Source: Paenibacillus gorillae
GTDB lineage: Bacteria > Bacillota > Bacilli > Paenibacillales > Paenibacillaceae
DNA length: 35,347 bases
Direction: 5' to 3'
Assembly (NCBI RefSeq): GCF_000513275.1
Contig: NZ_CBVJ010000094.1
Span: 1 to 35,347 of the forward strand
Part shown: positions 18,385-26,807 of the stretch, one piece after another
How positions within the stretch are numbered: the stretch's first letter is position 1
Layout of the letters: each line of letters begins with the position of its first letter
Notes under the pieces: generated by a model
What the model was told of the DNA's origin: nothing
Seen by the model: only the letters and a program-made list of their open reading frames with translations
The model's database searches: none
Made by a program: the position numbers and the translations under genes

Positions 18385-20106
18385 ATGTTCATGAACCATT
18401 TGGTCACGAAAATGTTTGTCTTTTTTTCCGGCATTCTGCTTCTTGGAGGGGCGGTACTTGGCTTAACGATCTATCATTCTTCTACCAAGCTGGTCGAGGA
18501 TTCAATGGGCTTGCAAGCGAAGGCCGTCGCTGAACGGGCGCTAACACTGATTTCTACAGATGCATACGCCGAGCTTAGTCCCAATTCAGGTGAAACCGCT
18601 TACTACAATCAATTGAGACAGCAATTAAATGAAGTACGGGCAGCAAACGGCTTGAAATATTTATATACGCTCGGTTATAGCGAGCAAGAGGGCTATTATT
18701 ATGTCGTGGACGGCGCGCCGTCAGACGTTGCCGAAGATGATTTTTCACCCATTGGCACTATAGAAGAGAATCCCTATAAAGGGATGATTCGTGCCTTCGC
18801 GGAAGGAAAGACACAAATTGGTGATCTGACTAACGACGACTATGGAGCAACGATTTCGGCCTATGTACCTATTCTAGCTGGCGATGGCTCGCTAATCGGT
18901 GTCATCGGCGCCGATCTGGATGCGACCCCCATTTATGATCTTATGGAGTCGAGCCGGACCAATATGATTTGGATCTCGCTGGCCATTCTGCTTGCCAGTA
19001 TGCTGCTTATATACGCGTTGGCGCGCTACTTGACCAATCCGCTGAAAAAACTGAAAGCGCAGGTTGCGAAGGTCGGCGACGGTGATCTTACATTGGTTAA
19101 TATGCCAGATGTTAAACGCCGCGATGAGATTGGACAGCTTGCCGGTGCCTTCCAGCAGCTCGTCTTCGATACGAGAACGGTTATTCAAGGCATTAGCGAC
19201 AGCTCAAGCAAGCTGCTGGCGACAGCGGAAGGCGTCTCGCTTCATGCTGGAGAGACTGCTGGAGCAAGCACAGCCATCTCTGTCAGCATCCAGGAGGCGT
19301 CACGAGGGGCAGCCGGGCAGGTGCTGCGTTCGACGGAGGTTGCCTCGGCTATGGAAGAGATTACGAGCAGCATGCAGCATATCGCACAAGCTGCAGCTGT
19401 CGTTGCCGATGTATCACAGCAGACAACCGACAAAGCCTCCGAAGGCTCGGCATTCATTACAGCAGCGGCGGATCGGATGGAAGCCATTCACGTATCATCT
19501 GGCAAAGCAGCGAATGTCGCCCTTGCTTTGGAGGGCTACTCTGAGCAAATTAGCGGAATCGTCTCCATGATGGCGGGTATCGCAACACAGACGAATTTGC
19601 TGGCGCTCAATGCCGGCATTGAAGCAGCCAGAGCAGGTGAGAATGGACGCGGCTTTACGGTTGTAGCCGAGGAGGTGCGCAAGCTTGCCTATCAATCGGA
19701 GCAATCGTCCAAGCAGGTGGCCGAGCTGATTGAAGCGGTAGTCCGGCAAACGGCCGAGCTGTCTGTAACGATGAAGGCAAGCACGCAAGATATACAAGCA
19801 GGCATGAATACCGTAAAGCAGGCCGGTGATTCTTTCCTCGTCATTCGAAGCGGTCTGGAGACGATTAATGCAAGACTGCATGACGTATCCGCTGCATCCG
19901 AGCAGCTCTCTGCAGGGTCAGAGGAAGTATCAGCGTCAGTGGAAGATATGGAGAGTATCTCCCGGCAATTTGCCGATCAATTTAAAGAGATTGCCGCTTC
20001 CTCTGATACACAGCTGCAAGCCATGCAGGAGGTCAGCGCCTCTTCCGAATCTATACGGTTAATGTCCCAGCATTTAAAGATGCTGATTGGCCGCTTCAAG
20101 GTATAG
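18385..20106 (+). CDS. Methyl-accepting chemotaxis protein
   Basis: 573-residue transmembrane chemoreceptor signalling through CheA/CheW to the flagellar motor or a related output. Order: membrane helix about 8-28; an extracytoplasmic sensor of Cache type (30-190; contains [22 protein letters not shown] and [23 protein letters not shown]); second helix about 192-212; HAMP about 213-268 ([17 protein letters not shown]); and a methyl-accepting signalling domain with the conserved hairpin tip [53 protein letters not shown] lies seven bases before the ATG; a second ATG two codons in is possible. The ligand is unknown. The gene stands alone, with an extended -10 promoter and a strong terminator. 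Confidence 0.94.
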   Translation: MFMNHLVTKMFVFFSGILLLGGAVLGLTIYHSSTKLVEDSMGLQAKAVAERALTLISTDAYAELSPNSGETAYYNQLRQQLNEVRAANGLKYLYTLGYSEQEGYYYVVDGAPSDVAEDDFSPIGTIEENPYKGMIRAFAEGKTQIGDLTNDDYGATISAYVPILAGDGSLIGVIGADLDATPIYDLMESSRTNMIWISLAILLASMLLIYALARYLTNPLKKLKAQVAKVGDGDLTLVNMPDVKRRDEIGQLAGAFQQLVFDTRTVIQGISDSSSKLLATAEGVSLHAGETAGASTAISVSIQEASRGAAGQVLRSTEVASAMEEITSSMQHIAQAAAVVADVSQQTTDKASEGSAFITAAADRMEAIHVSSGKAANVALALEGYSEQISGIVSMMAGIATQTNLLALNAGIEAARAGENGRGFTVVAEEVRKLAYQSEQSSKQVAELIEAVVRQTAELSVTMKASTQDIQAGMNTVKQAGDSFLVIRSGLETINARLHDVSAASEQLSAGSEEVSASVEDMESISRQFADQFKEIAASSDTQLQAMQEVSASSESIRLMSQHLKMLIGRFKV

Positions 20107-20121
20107 ACTCCGACTAAGGGT

Positions 20122-20164
20122 AATAAGAAAGAGGCTTGGCGCGATGCCAAGCCTCTTTCTTATT
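20122..20164. terminator. Bidirectional terminator between the chemoreceptor and ABC-F genes
   Basis: A perfect 19-bp stem (20122-20140 with 20146-20164) closes a GCGAT loop between two convergent genes. It is the longest perfect hairpin in the window apart from the terminator at 952. Confidence 0.9.
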
Positions 20165-20174
20165 GCTGCTATTT

Positions 20175-21794
20175 TTAGACAGCGTACATACGCTCGCGGA
20201 GCGCTTTAACTTCATCACTCTCGAGGTATTCATCGTAAGTCATCATCCGGTCAATCAGGCCGTTAGGCGTAATTTCCATGATGCGGTTCGCAATCGTCTG
20301 TACGAACTGATGGTCATGCGAAGTGAACAGTACGGTACAGTCCGTATCGGTCAGACCGTTGTTCAACGCTGTAATGGATTCGAGATCCAAGTGGTTGGTA
20401 GGCTCGTCGAGAATGAACGTATTCGCGCCGCTGAGCATGATTTTGGACAACATGCAGCGGACTTTCTCGCCGCCGGACAATACGCTTGCTTTCTTCATCG
20501 CATCGTCGCCCGAGAACAGCATACGGCCAAGGAAACCGCGAATGAACGTTTCGTCCGGATCTTTCGAATATTGACGCAGCCACTCCACCAGGTTCATATC
20601 GATACCATCGAAGTATGGTGAGTTATCTTTCGGGAAATAGCCTTGGGTCGTCGTGACGCCCCATTGGTACGAACCGGCATCAGGCTCCAACTCGCCCATA
20701 AGCAACTGGAACAATGCCGTCTTCGGAAGGCCGTTTGGTCCAACGAAAGCGATTTTGTCGCCTTTGTTGATCGTCAGCGTTAAGTTGTCGATTACCTTTT
20801 CGCCGTCAATCGATTTCGTCAACCCTTCAACGAGCAGCAGCGATTTACCTGCTTCGCGCTCGCCTTTGAACAGAATGAACGGATATTTACGGTTCGACGG
20901 ACGAATGTCGTCAAGCGTAATTTTATCGAGCAACTTCTTACGGGAAGTCGCTTGCTTAGACTTCGATTTATTGGCGCTAAAGCGTTGAACAAACGCCTGC
21001 AGCTCCTTAATCTTGTCTTCCTTCTTCTTGTTCTCGCCGCGCTGCAATTGAAGCGCCAGTTGGCTCGACTCATACCAGAAGTCGTAGTTGCCGACATACA
21101 TCTGGATTTTGCCGAAGTCGATGTCCGCAATGTGCGTACATACCGTATTCAGGAAGTGCCTGTCATGGCTGACTACGACAACAGTGCCTTCATAGCGGGA
21201 CAAGAAATCTTCCAGCCAACGGATCGATTCAATGTCCAAATGGTTGGTAGGCTCATCGAGGAGCAGAATGTTCGGCTCGCCGAACAAAGCTTGCGCCAGC
21301 AGGACGCGAACCTTCTCATTGCCGCCAAGCTCCGCCATTTTCTTATCATGCAATTCCGTTGTAATACCAAGACCGTTCAGCATCTCCGCCGCTTGCGACT
21401 CCGCTTCCCAGCCGTTCATCTCAGCGAATTCCGCTTCTAGCTCGCCTGCACGCATGCCGTCCTCGTCAGTGAAGTCGGCTTTGGCATAAAGCGTATCCTT
21501 CTCCTTCATGACGTCATAGAGACCTTTATGACCCATAATGACCGTCTCCAGTACAGCGAACTCATCATATTCATAATGGTTCTGCTTCAGTACGGCCAGA
21601 CGCTCACCCGGTGTAATATGCACTTCGCCATGCGACTGCTCAACTTCACCGGACATTATTTTCAGAAACGTAGACTTACCAGCGCCGTTCGCTCCGATTA
21701 GACCGTAGCAGTTGCCTGGCGTAAACTTAATACTAACATCTTCAAAAAGCGCGCGCTTCCCGTAGCGAAGCGTTATGCCACTTGTACTAATCAT
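20175..21794 (-). CDS. ykpA: ABC-F family ATPase, YkpA/YbiT type
   Basis: Cytosolic protein with two ABC ATPase domains and no membrane part; ABC-F proteins act on the ribosome. I place the start at ATG 21794 (MISTSGITLRYGKRALFE), giving 539 residues, the family length, with AAGGACGGG upstream. A TTG 11 codons earlier is open but has no ribosome binding site. Domain 1: Walker A GANGAGKST (~38-46), signature-like LGGNEKVR, Walker B ILLLDEPTNHLD. A linker with KKKEDKIKELQAFVQRFSANKSKSKQATSRKK follows. Domain 2: Walker A is GPNGLPKT, with Pro where Gly is usual, then signature LSGGEKVR and Walker B FILDEPTNHLD. It does not look like a dedicated antibiotic-resistance ABC-F. It stands alone. Confidence 0.9.
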   Translation of the reverse strand: MISTSGITLRYGKRALFEDVSIKFTPGNCYGLIGANGAGKSTFLKIMSGEVEQSHGEVHITPGERLAVLKQNHYEYDEFAVLETVIMGHKGLYDVMKEKDTLYAKADFTDEDGMRAGELEAEFAEMNGWEAESQAAEMLNGLGITTELHDKKMAELGGNEKVRVLLAQALFGEPNILLLDEPTNHLDIESIRWLEDFLSRYEGTVVVVSHDRHFLNTVCTHIADIDFGKIQMYVGNYDFWYESSQLALQLQRGENKKKEDKIKELQAFVQRFSANKSKSKQATSRKKLLDKITLDDIRPSNRKYPFILFKGEREAGKSLLLVEGLTKSIDGEKVIDNLTLTINKGDKIAFVGPNGLPKTALFQLLMGELEPDAGSYQWGVTTTQGYFPKDNSPYFDGIDMNLVEWLRQYSKDPDETFIRGFLGRMLFSGDDAMKKASVLSGGEKVRCMLSKIMLSGANTFILDEPTNHLDLESITALNNGLTDTDCTVLFTSHDHQFVQTIANRIMEITPNGLIDRMMTYDEYLESDEVKALRERMYAV

Positions 21795-22142
21795 TGTTCG
21801 CAACCCGTCCTTCTCTTCCATACTCAATATCTCGAACCATTATAACACAGTCTACACCGGAAACGAACGCCGCAATCCGATTTTCAGGCCGAAAAATGCT
21901 GACATTTTCCCTGTACAAGGCGCTTTTGCGGCCTTTTAGCGAATCCGCTTCGCTGTAGGTGGCGTACCTCGCTGCGCTATCTCAACAGCGAAACTGTATT
22001 CGCTGTTTGGCGGACTTGCTTCGCTATCCCCTCTAACCGGACAATACGAAGACAATGTTACTTTTACGGCCGACTAACTTGCTACTTTCTGCGTTGGGAT
22101 GCAGGCTACAGGTTAGCAAACTGAACATTATCACCACCATGT
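21795..22142. other. Intergenic region with repeats
   Basis: About 350 bases between the broken MFS gene and the ABC-F gene, both on the minus strand. It should hold the ABC-F promoter (not clearly recognised) and contains the tandem and inverted repeats at 21938-22030. The reading frame entered after the duplication in the MFS gene stays open across part of this stretch, but its product has no membrane or family character there. Confidence 0.5.
21938..22030. repeat. Two diverged 49-bp repeats containing a 24-bp inverted repeat
   Basis: Units starting at 21938 and 21987 align over about 45 bases: both run AGCGAA, then TTCGCTGT, GGCG, AC and finally GCT(T/G)CGCTATC. Inside, AACAGCGAA (21984-21992) and TTCGCTGTT (21999-22007) form a perfect 9-bp inverted repeat with a 6-base loop. 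No T-run follows, so it is not an obvious terminator. It could be a dispersed intergenic repeat family. Confidence 0.55.
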
Positions 22143-22758
22143 TTACTCCGCGCCAATCGTCCGCGCAGCCTTGCTTCCCGTCATCTCTGTCAACGATTGA
22201 CTCTTTCTTACCGAGCGATGCATCACCAAGGCGCTGACTCCATACAGCAGCGCGCTTGCGTAGAATAACGCGTTGATCGTAAGCCAATCGATCACATAAC
22301 CTCCGATAATTACGGCGAAGCCGGAAGCAATCGTCGTCCAAAAATGATAGGAGCTGATCGTGCCGCCGCGAGCACCCGGCTCTGTCAGATCTGCCAGCAG
22401 CACCCTCTCGCTCATTTTCTGCATAGCGCTGCAAGTTCCCATCAGCAACTGAAGCACGAGTACCCATCAGCAACTGAAGCACGAGTACCCATCCGTACGA
22501 CATCACCCATGGAAAAGCCAGCATGGCCGCCATCATCCCAAGCGAGCTGAGCAGCATAATGCGCGAACTATGCTTGTCCAGCTTCTGTCCCACCCATTGC
22601 GATACCAAAGCTGAGCTAATTGTGAATACAGCAAACGCGAGGCCATACTTAGTGAAGCTGTTGCCGAGATTTTTCAAAAAAAGCAAATAATATGGAAAGA
22701 TCATGCCAGCCGCCAGAGTGACGATACTTTGCGAGCGAATAAGCCCTCTCAACTTCAT
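22143..22758 (-). pseudogene. MFS-like membrane protein broken by a 25-bp tandem duplication
   Basis: The first 101 residues (MKLRGLIRSQSIVTLAAGMI... to LQLLMGT) show membrane helices of a major facilitator protein. A 25-base tandem duplication then shifts the frame, after which the read protein becomes arginine-rich and meaningless. The +1 frame continues the family sequence (CSAMQKMSERVLLADLTEPGARGGTISSYHFWTTIASGFAVIIGGYVIDWL...) to a stop at 22143. Removing one repeat copy would give a continuous 196-residue, about six-helix protein, half the usual MFS length, so it may already have been a short form. The ATG at 22758 has GGGAGGGAG upstream. It follows the broken FAD oxidase by 21 bases, so the two form one unit. 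The substrate is unknown. Confidence 0.8.
22441..22490. repeat. 25-bp perfect tandem duplication inside the MFS-like gene
   Basis: Bases 22441-22465 and 22466-22490 are identical, and the flanks share CCC so the exact breakpoints are ambiguous by three bases. 25 is not a multiple of three, so the duplication causes the frameshift. Perfect identity suggests it is recent, or an assembly artefact. Confidence 0.95.
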
Positions 22759-22779
22759 TTCTGCATTCTCCCTCCCCAC

Positions 22780-24216
22780 TTAATTGCCATATTGCTCATA
22801 GAAATAATTCATAAAAAGGCCGTCAGGATCATATTGACGTTTCTTCTGGAAGAAAAGCTCATAGTTCGGATATGCAGCTTGAAACTGCTCTACACGCGGA
22901 AACCCTGCATAAGGCAAATAATACGAGCCGCCCACGGCGAGAAGCTCATCCACGATGGCTTGCACCGATTGTTTCATTTTCTGCTGCCCAGCCTCTGACA
23001 AGGGGACGTTGAACAAGCATACCAACGCAAGCCTATCCCCGCGCGCATAGGACAATACGGCTTCTTCATCCTCGTTCACGTATCTAACCGTTACATTAAG
23101 CAGGTTCATCCCGTCTTCCTTAACGATCCGGCGGAGCTGGCCGACGAAAGACTCAAACTGATCCAGCGGCACAAAATATTCTTGCAGCAGATCATTGCTC
23201 CCAGGCTCGCTGAACTCCATAAACCGCCATGCAGCACGCATCGTGTTGTTGCGGCTAATGTATGTACCCGATTGCTCCGTGAAAAAATCAGTCTGCAAGT
23301 TCCACATCAGCTCCTTGCCTCAATCGAAGGAACGATTCGCCTTAAAAAGCAGCTTCCCTGGCACTACCCAGGGCTCACGTCTCGTCAGCTCATTGTGGCT
23401 TGAAAGCGGCTCCGTTGTCTGAGGCCCGATACTGTAATTTTTAGCGAACATTTCGGTCAGAAAGCTTTCCGGCGAGACTGATAATCTGGCAATATGCATG
23501 CGAATATCAGGGTCAGTCATCACTTGCTCGCGAAAATAATTAACGTAATCTTCCACACCCAGCGTGATCGTCTTCTCTTCGTAAAGCTCATCGTCCGTAA
23601 GCAAAAGTGTGACGTCCAGTATGATGCCGAACAGACCAAACCCACCCAATACCAAAGGGAAAAGCTCCTCATTTTCCTCCCGGCTAACGTTTCGCACTAC
23701 CCCATCGGCTGTCAGCAGCCGGAATGATTCTACGCTTTTGATCATCGATCCATTACGGATGTCTCTGCCATGCGCGTTAACGCTGATAGACCCTCCCACT
23801 GTAAACGAATTTTGAGATTGCATCGTACGTACCGCAAGGCCGTACGGGTTAATTTTGTTCTGGATGTCCTCCCAGGTCGCCCCGGCCTGAACGGTAATGC
23901 GCTTGGCAGCTGGATCAAAGGACAATATCTGATTGTAACTCGTCATATCGACCACAATGCCATCTTTGTAATAGGTATGTCCGCCTTGACTGTGACGCTG
24001 ACCGGCGATAGATACCGTAAGCCCTCTCACCTTTGCCTCTTCTAGCAGGCCAATTAACTGCTCTTCCTTCTTGCTCTCAACGACGCGTTCAACTTTGACG
24101 GGATGCAGCCTGCTGTAATCGGTGATGAGATAAGGATCTTGACTTGGCGCAGCCGTAATAACATAACTGTAGAAACAAAGTGCAATAAGCAGTAGTAGCG
24201 CCGCAGTCTTTTTCAT
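22780..24216 (-). pseudogene. Exported FAD-linked oxidase interrupted by an in-frame TGA
   Basis: FAD-binding oxidoreductase of the PCMH/vanillyl-alcohol-oxidase fold (the group of alditol and gulonolactone oxidases). The start ATG 24216 has AAGGAG six bases upstream and opens a signal peptide (KKTAALLLLIALCFYSYVITAA). The FAD-domain motif GQRHSQGGH (residues 72-80, including the histidine often used for flavin attachment) and GGSISVNAHGRD follow. Codon 299 is TGA (23320-23322), after which the same frame continues (GKELMWNLQTDFFTEQSG...) to the normal C-terminus YDPDGLFMNYFYEQYGN. The context KANRSFD-stop-GKELMWN suggests a former TGG (Trp). Without the stop it would be 478 residues. A separate start after the stop (ATG 23307, with AAGGAG close by) could give a C-terminal fragment that lacks the FAD domain. 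Confidence 0.85.
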
Positions 24217-24249
24217 AACCTGCTCCTTTCCTTCAATATGAACGCTAGC

Positions 24250-24300
24250 AAAAAAGCTCCCGCTTCGCATGATTTTCATTTTGCGGAAGTGAGAGCTTTT
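24250..24300 (-). terminator. Terminator of the Gfo/Idh/MocA gene
   Basis: An 8-bp outer stem (AAAAGCTC with GAGCTTTT) and an inner CGCTTCGC/GCGGAAGTG stem enclose a 14-base loop. On the minus strand it ends in TTTTTT and lies about 50 bases past the stop at 24351, before the FAD oxidase start. Confidence 0.75.
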
Positions 24301-24350
24301 CGATGTATTTATTTAATTAATGATTATCGTAAACGTCCGGTGCCTTTTTC

Positions 24351-25415
24351 TTAGTCCCAGTTCAGCTTAACCTCGTTGCCGGTGCGGGAAGATTCATAAA
24401 TAGCATCAAGAATACGCATATTCGTATAACCGGAAAGCGCTGGCGCGATCGGCTGTTTGCCTTCGATAACGCATTCCACAAAATGCTTGCTTAGCAGAAC
24501 GCGGTCCTCTTCGCCATCCAGCGGCCCAATATCCGTCTTCACCACTTCGTTGTCCTGATGCGTTACGTAAGAGCCAGCTTCGCCAACTAGCGATACGCCG
24601 CCCTCCGTTCCCATCAGGTGGATGAACGGATCTTCACTGAGCGCAGCAGAATGAGCTGCCCAGCTTACATCCAGCGACAGCGTCGCGCCGTTGTCGAGCT
24701 TAATCAGTGCGGACGCCAAGTCTTCAACGTCATAATAGCCTTCCCAGTTTGGCGTACCCCAGCTGCCGATCCCTTCTTTCTTCGGACCAAACTCCGCATA
24801 AGTAGAGCCATATACGGATACCGGCTTCGGATTGCCCATCAAGTAAAGCGACAGGTCCAGCATATGAACACCGATATCGATGAGCGGGCCGCCTCCGGAT
24901 TGATCAGCGCGGGTAAACCAGGAGCCCCAGCCCGGAATGCCTTTTTTACGCATCCAGCCCGTTTTCACATTATAGATGCTGCCGAGATCGCCGTTGTCGA
25001 TCCGAGCTTTAATTGCTCGTCCGAGCCCGCTCCAGCGCATTTGATGAGCCATCATCAGCACCTTGCCGGACTGCTCCACCGCATCGACAATGGCGCGGGC
25101 CGAGGTCGAATCAATCGCCATCGGCTTTTCCAGCAATACATGCTTACCCTGCTTCAATGCTTCAATCGCAAGCGATGCATGAAATTGATTCGGCACTGCG
25201 ATGATAACCGCATCCAATGTCGGATCTTCAAGCAAAGCTTGCGGGCTGTCATGAACGACCGAAATGCCATGCTCCTCCGAGCGCTGCTCTGCAAGCGGCA
25301 AGTAAGTGTCAGTTACAGCGACGATATCCGCGGTATCTACTTTAGCAAAAGTCGTCATATGAACATTGCCAATGGCTCCTGCTCCAATTATGCCAAGACG
25401 AATAGGTTGACTCAT
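24351..25415 (-). CDS. Gfo/Idh/MocA family oxidoreductase
   Basis: 354-residue NAD(P)-dependent dehydrogenase of the glucose-fructose oxidoreductase/inositol dehydrogenase family, acting on a sugar or cyclitol. The N-terminal Rossmann fold starts with LGIIGAGAIGNVHM (about residues 7-20). The family motif EKPMAID (near 95-101) carries the conserved lysine. The second domain contains GGGPLIDIGVHMLDLSLYLMG, with the aspartate and histidine expected near the active site. The ATG has GGGAGGT upstream at somewhat long spacing. It is a single gene with its own terminator; neighbours do not reveal the substrate. Confidence 0.92.
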   Translation of the reverse strand: MSQPIRLGIIGAGAIGNVHMTTFAKVDTADIVAVTDTYLPLAEQRSEEHGISVVHDSPQALLEDPTLDAVIIAVPNQFHASLAIEALKQGKHVLLEKPMAIDSTSARAIVDAVEQSGKVLMMAHQMRWSGLGRAIKARIDNGDLGSIYNVKTGWMRKKGIPGWGSWFTRADQSGGGPLIDIGVHMLDLSLYLMGNPKPVSVYGSTYAEFGPKKEGIGSWGTPNWEGYYDVEDLASALIKLDNGATLSLDVSWAAHSAALSEDPFIHLMGTEGGVSLVGEAGSYVTHQDNEVVKTDIGPLDGEEDRVLLSKHFVECVIEGKQPIAPALSGYTNMRILDAIYESSRTGNEVKLNWD

Positions 25416-25518
25416 AGTAAGAAAAGACCTCCCTCATAATAACTGCCATTGCTGTTAGTATATCGCTCTCCAAACCGCTTGTCATTGAACGCATTTGGCT
25501 CGGCTTTGTTCATATTTG

Positions 25519-26562
25519 TCATTTCGGCTGGGGTCCTTGACCGCCGGCAAGCTTCCATGTCTCCCCGTGAGGCAGAACGACAATTCGCTCCTCTATAATC
25601 TCACGGGCGGCGCGCTCTGCTTCGAGCCGGTCCAGCGCTTCACGCGGTGTATCGTCAGCCAGCTTGAACGCACCATAATGCATCGGTACGAACCATCTGG
25701 CTCCCGTATCTTCGAAAGCTTGAAGCGCCTCCTCCGGCGTAACATGCTGCGGCCCCATAAACCATTCCGGCTCGTACGCACCGATTGGCATTAGAGCGAC
25801 ATCGATATCGAACCGCCGGCCGATCTCTTTAAACCCTTGGAAATAACCGCTGTCCCCCGCAAAATAAATCGTCGGAGCCTCGCAAACGATAGGCCTTCCT
25901 GTTTTCCCGTCTGTCTGGACTGTCGTGGTGCCTTCAGATGTACCCATCGAATTCGGCATGGAAGAGGCATAAGGCTCAATTATCCATCCGCCCCAATGGG
26001 AGCTGTTCGAATCCCAAGGATTGCGGCGAGTCCAGTGCTGTGAAGGGACGAATGTAAATTTGACACCATGGATATGAACGGATTCCCACCAGTGCAGCTC
26101 TTTAACATTCGTAAATCCCTTTAGCTTGAGCTTGGAGCTTAGCCCCGCCGGGACGAGCAGCTGCTTGCGTCCGCCAAGACGGCGGAGTGATTGAATATTT
26201 AAATGGTCATAATGGGAATGAGAAATTAAGACAACGTCAATCGGGGGCACATCCTCGATTGGAATGCCCGGCGGCGCCAGCCTTTTTTGAAAAGCCATCT
26301 GTCCCGACCACACCGGATCGGTAATCAAATTAAGCCCCGCCACCTGCAGGAGAAAAGTCGAATGACCCACCCATGTAATGGAAGGCTGTTTATGGCTGCG
26401 GCAATTATGCAAAAAGGAAAGTTCAGGCTCGACGTTAGGAACCGTATACGAGTAATCCTTCTGTTTCACTCGGCTCATCCGTTCCTGACGCCATCTCGAG
26501 AATTGCTTGAACGAATTGTGCTGCTCGATCGGCTCGATATTCACAAATTTCTTAGGCCTCAA
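25519..26562 (-). CDS. MBL-fold metal-dependent hydrolase (NAPE-PLD/UlaG-like)
   Basis: 347-residue hydrolase of the metallo-beta-lactamase fold, of the subgroup that includes N-acylphosphatidylethanolamine phospholipase D and UlaG-like lactonases; the substrate is unknown. The start is TTG at 26562, with GAGGGA seven bases upstream. Metal motifs: ITWVGHSTFLL (near 63-73), SHSHYDHL (about 112-119), FVPSQHWTRR, FAGDSGYF for the bridging aspartate, and VPMHYGAF near the C-terminus. No signal peptide, so cytosolic. A Ser/Thr-rich insertion of about 30 residues separates the GGWIIE strand from the AGDSGY strand. It is divergent from cvfC. Confidence 0.88.
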   Translation of the reverse strand: MRPKKFVNIEPIEQHNSFKQFSRWRQERMSRVKQKDYSYTVPNVEPELSFLHNCRSHKQPSITWVGHSTFLLQVAGLNLITDPVWSGQMAFQKRLAPPGIPIEDVPPIDVVLISHSHYDHLNIQSLRRLGGRKQLLVPAGLSSKLKLKGFTNVKELHWWESVHIHGVKFTFVPSQHWTRRNPWDSNSSHWGGWIIEPYASSMPNSMGTSEGTTTVQTDGKTGRPIVCEAPTIYFAGDSGYFQGFKEIGRRFDIDVALMPIGAYEPEWFMGPQHVTPEEALQAFEDTGARWFVPMHYGAFKLADDTPREALDRLEAERAAREIIEERIVVLPHGETWKLAGGQGPQPK

Positions 26563-26627
26563 TGCTGCATCCCTCGCTTCGTATGCGTTAGTTATGGATG
26601 TTCATAGTATCATCGACGGAATATTTG

Positions 26628-26653
26628 TTTACAGAAAAAAGCTATACTGTAAA
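26628..26653. promoter_or_regulatory. 26-bp inverted repeat in the MBL-cvfC divergent region
   Basis: TTTACAG (26628-26634) and CTGTAAA (26647-26653) are perfect 7-base arms with 12 bases between. It overlaps possible promoter boxes on the plus strand (TTGTTT, 17 bases, TGTAAA). It may be an operator; no regulator is identified. Confidence 0.35.
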
Positions 26654-26741
26654 GATATCAACTACGCCAGACAGAAGCAACAAGACGTTCAAAAGTGCAG
26701 CTCTCCAAAGCAATCGCTATTCGCATCGAAGCGTGATTTCA

Positions 26742-26760
26742 TGTACACTATTTGTGTACA
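26742..26760. promoter_or_regulatory. 19-bp palindrome upstream of cvfC (candidate operator)
   Basis: TGTACAC (26742-26748) and GTGTACA (26754-26760) are perfect arms around TATTT. It lies 48-66 bases before the cvfC start. A possible promoter (TTCATG, 18 bases, TATTTA at 26762-26767) would have the palindrome in its spacer, the position of a repressor site. The regulator is not known. Confidence 0.5.
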
Positions 26761-26807
26761 GTATTTATATGCATATCGCTTATTGAATGGGAGGTCATCA
26801 ACGAGCT

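Noticed and set aside
22033..22440. Reading the minus-strand frame past the 25-bp duplication as a genuine 248-residue MFS protein
   Set aside because: Beyond the duplication the frame is arginine-rich and loses all membrane character, whereas the +1 frame continues the family sequence.
23320..23322. TGA as a selenocysteine codon in the FAD oxidase
   Set aside because: No selenocysteine insertion structure is apparent, the family has no selenoprotein members known to me, and the context fits a lost Trp codon.
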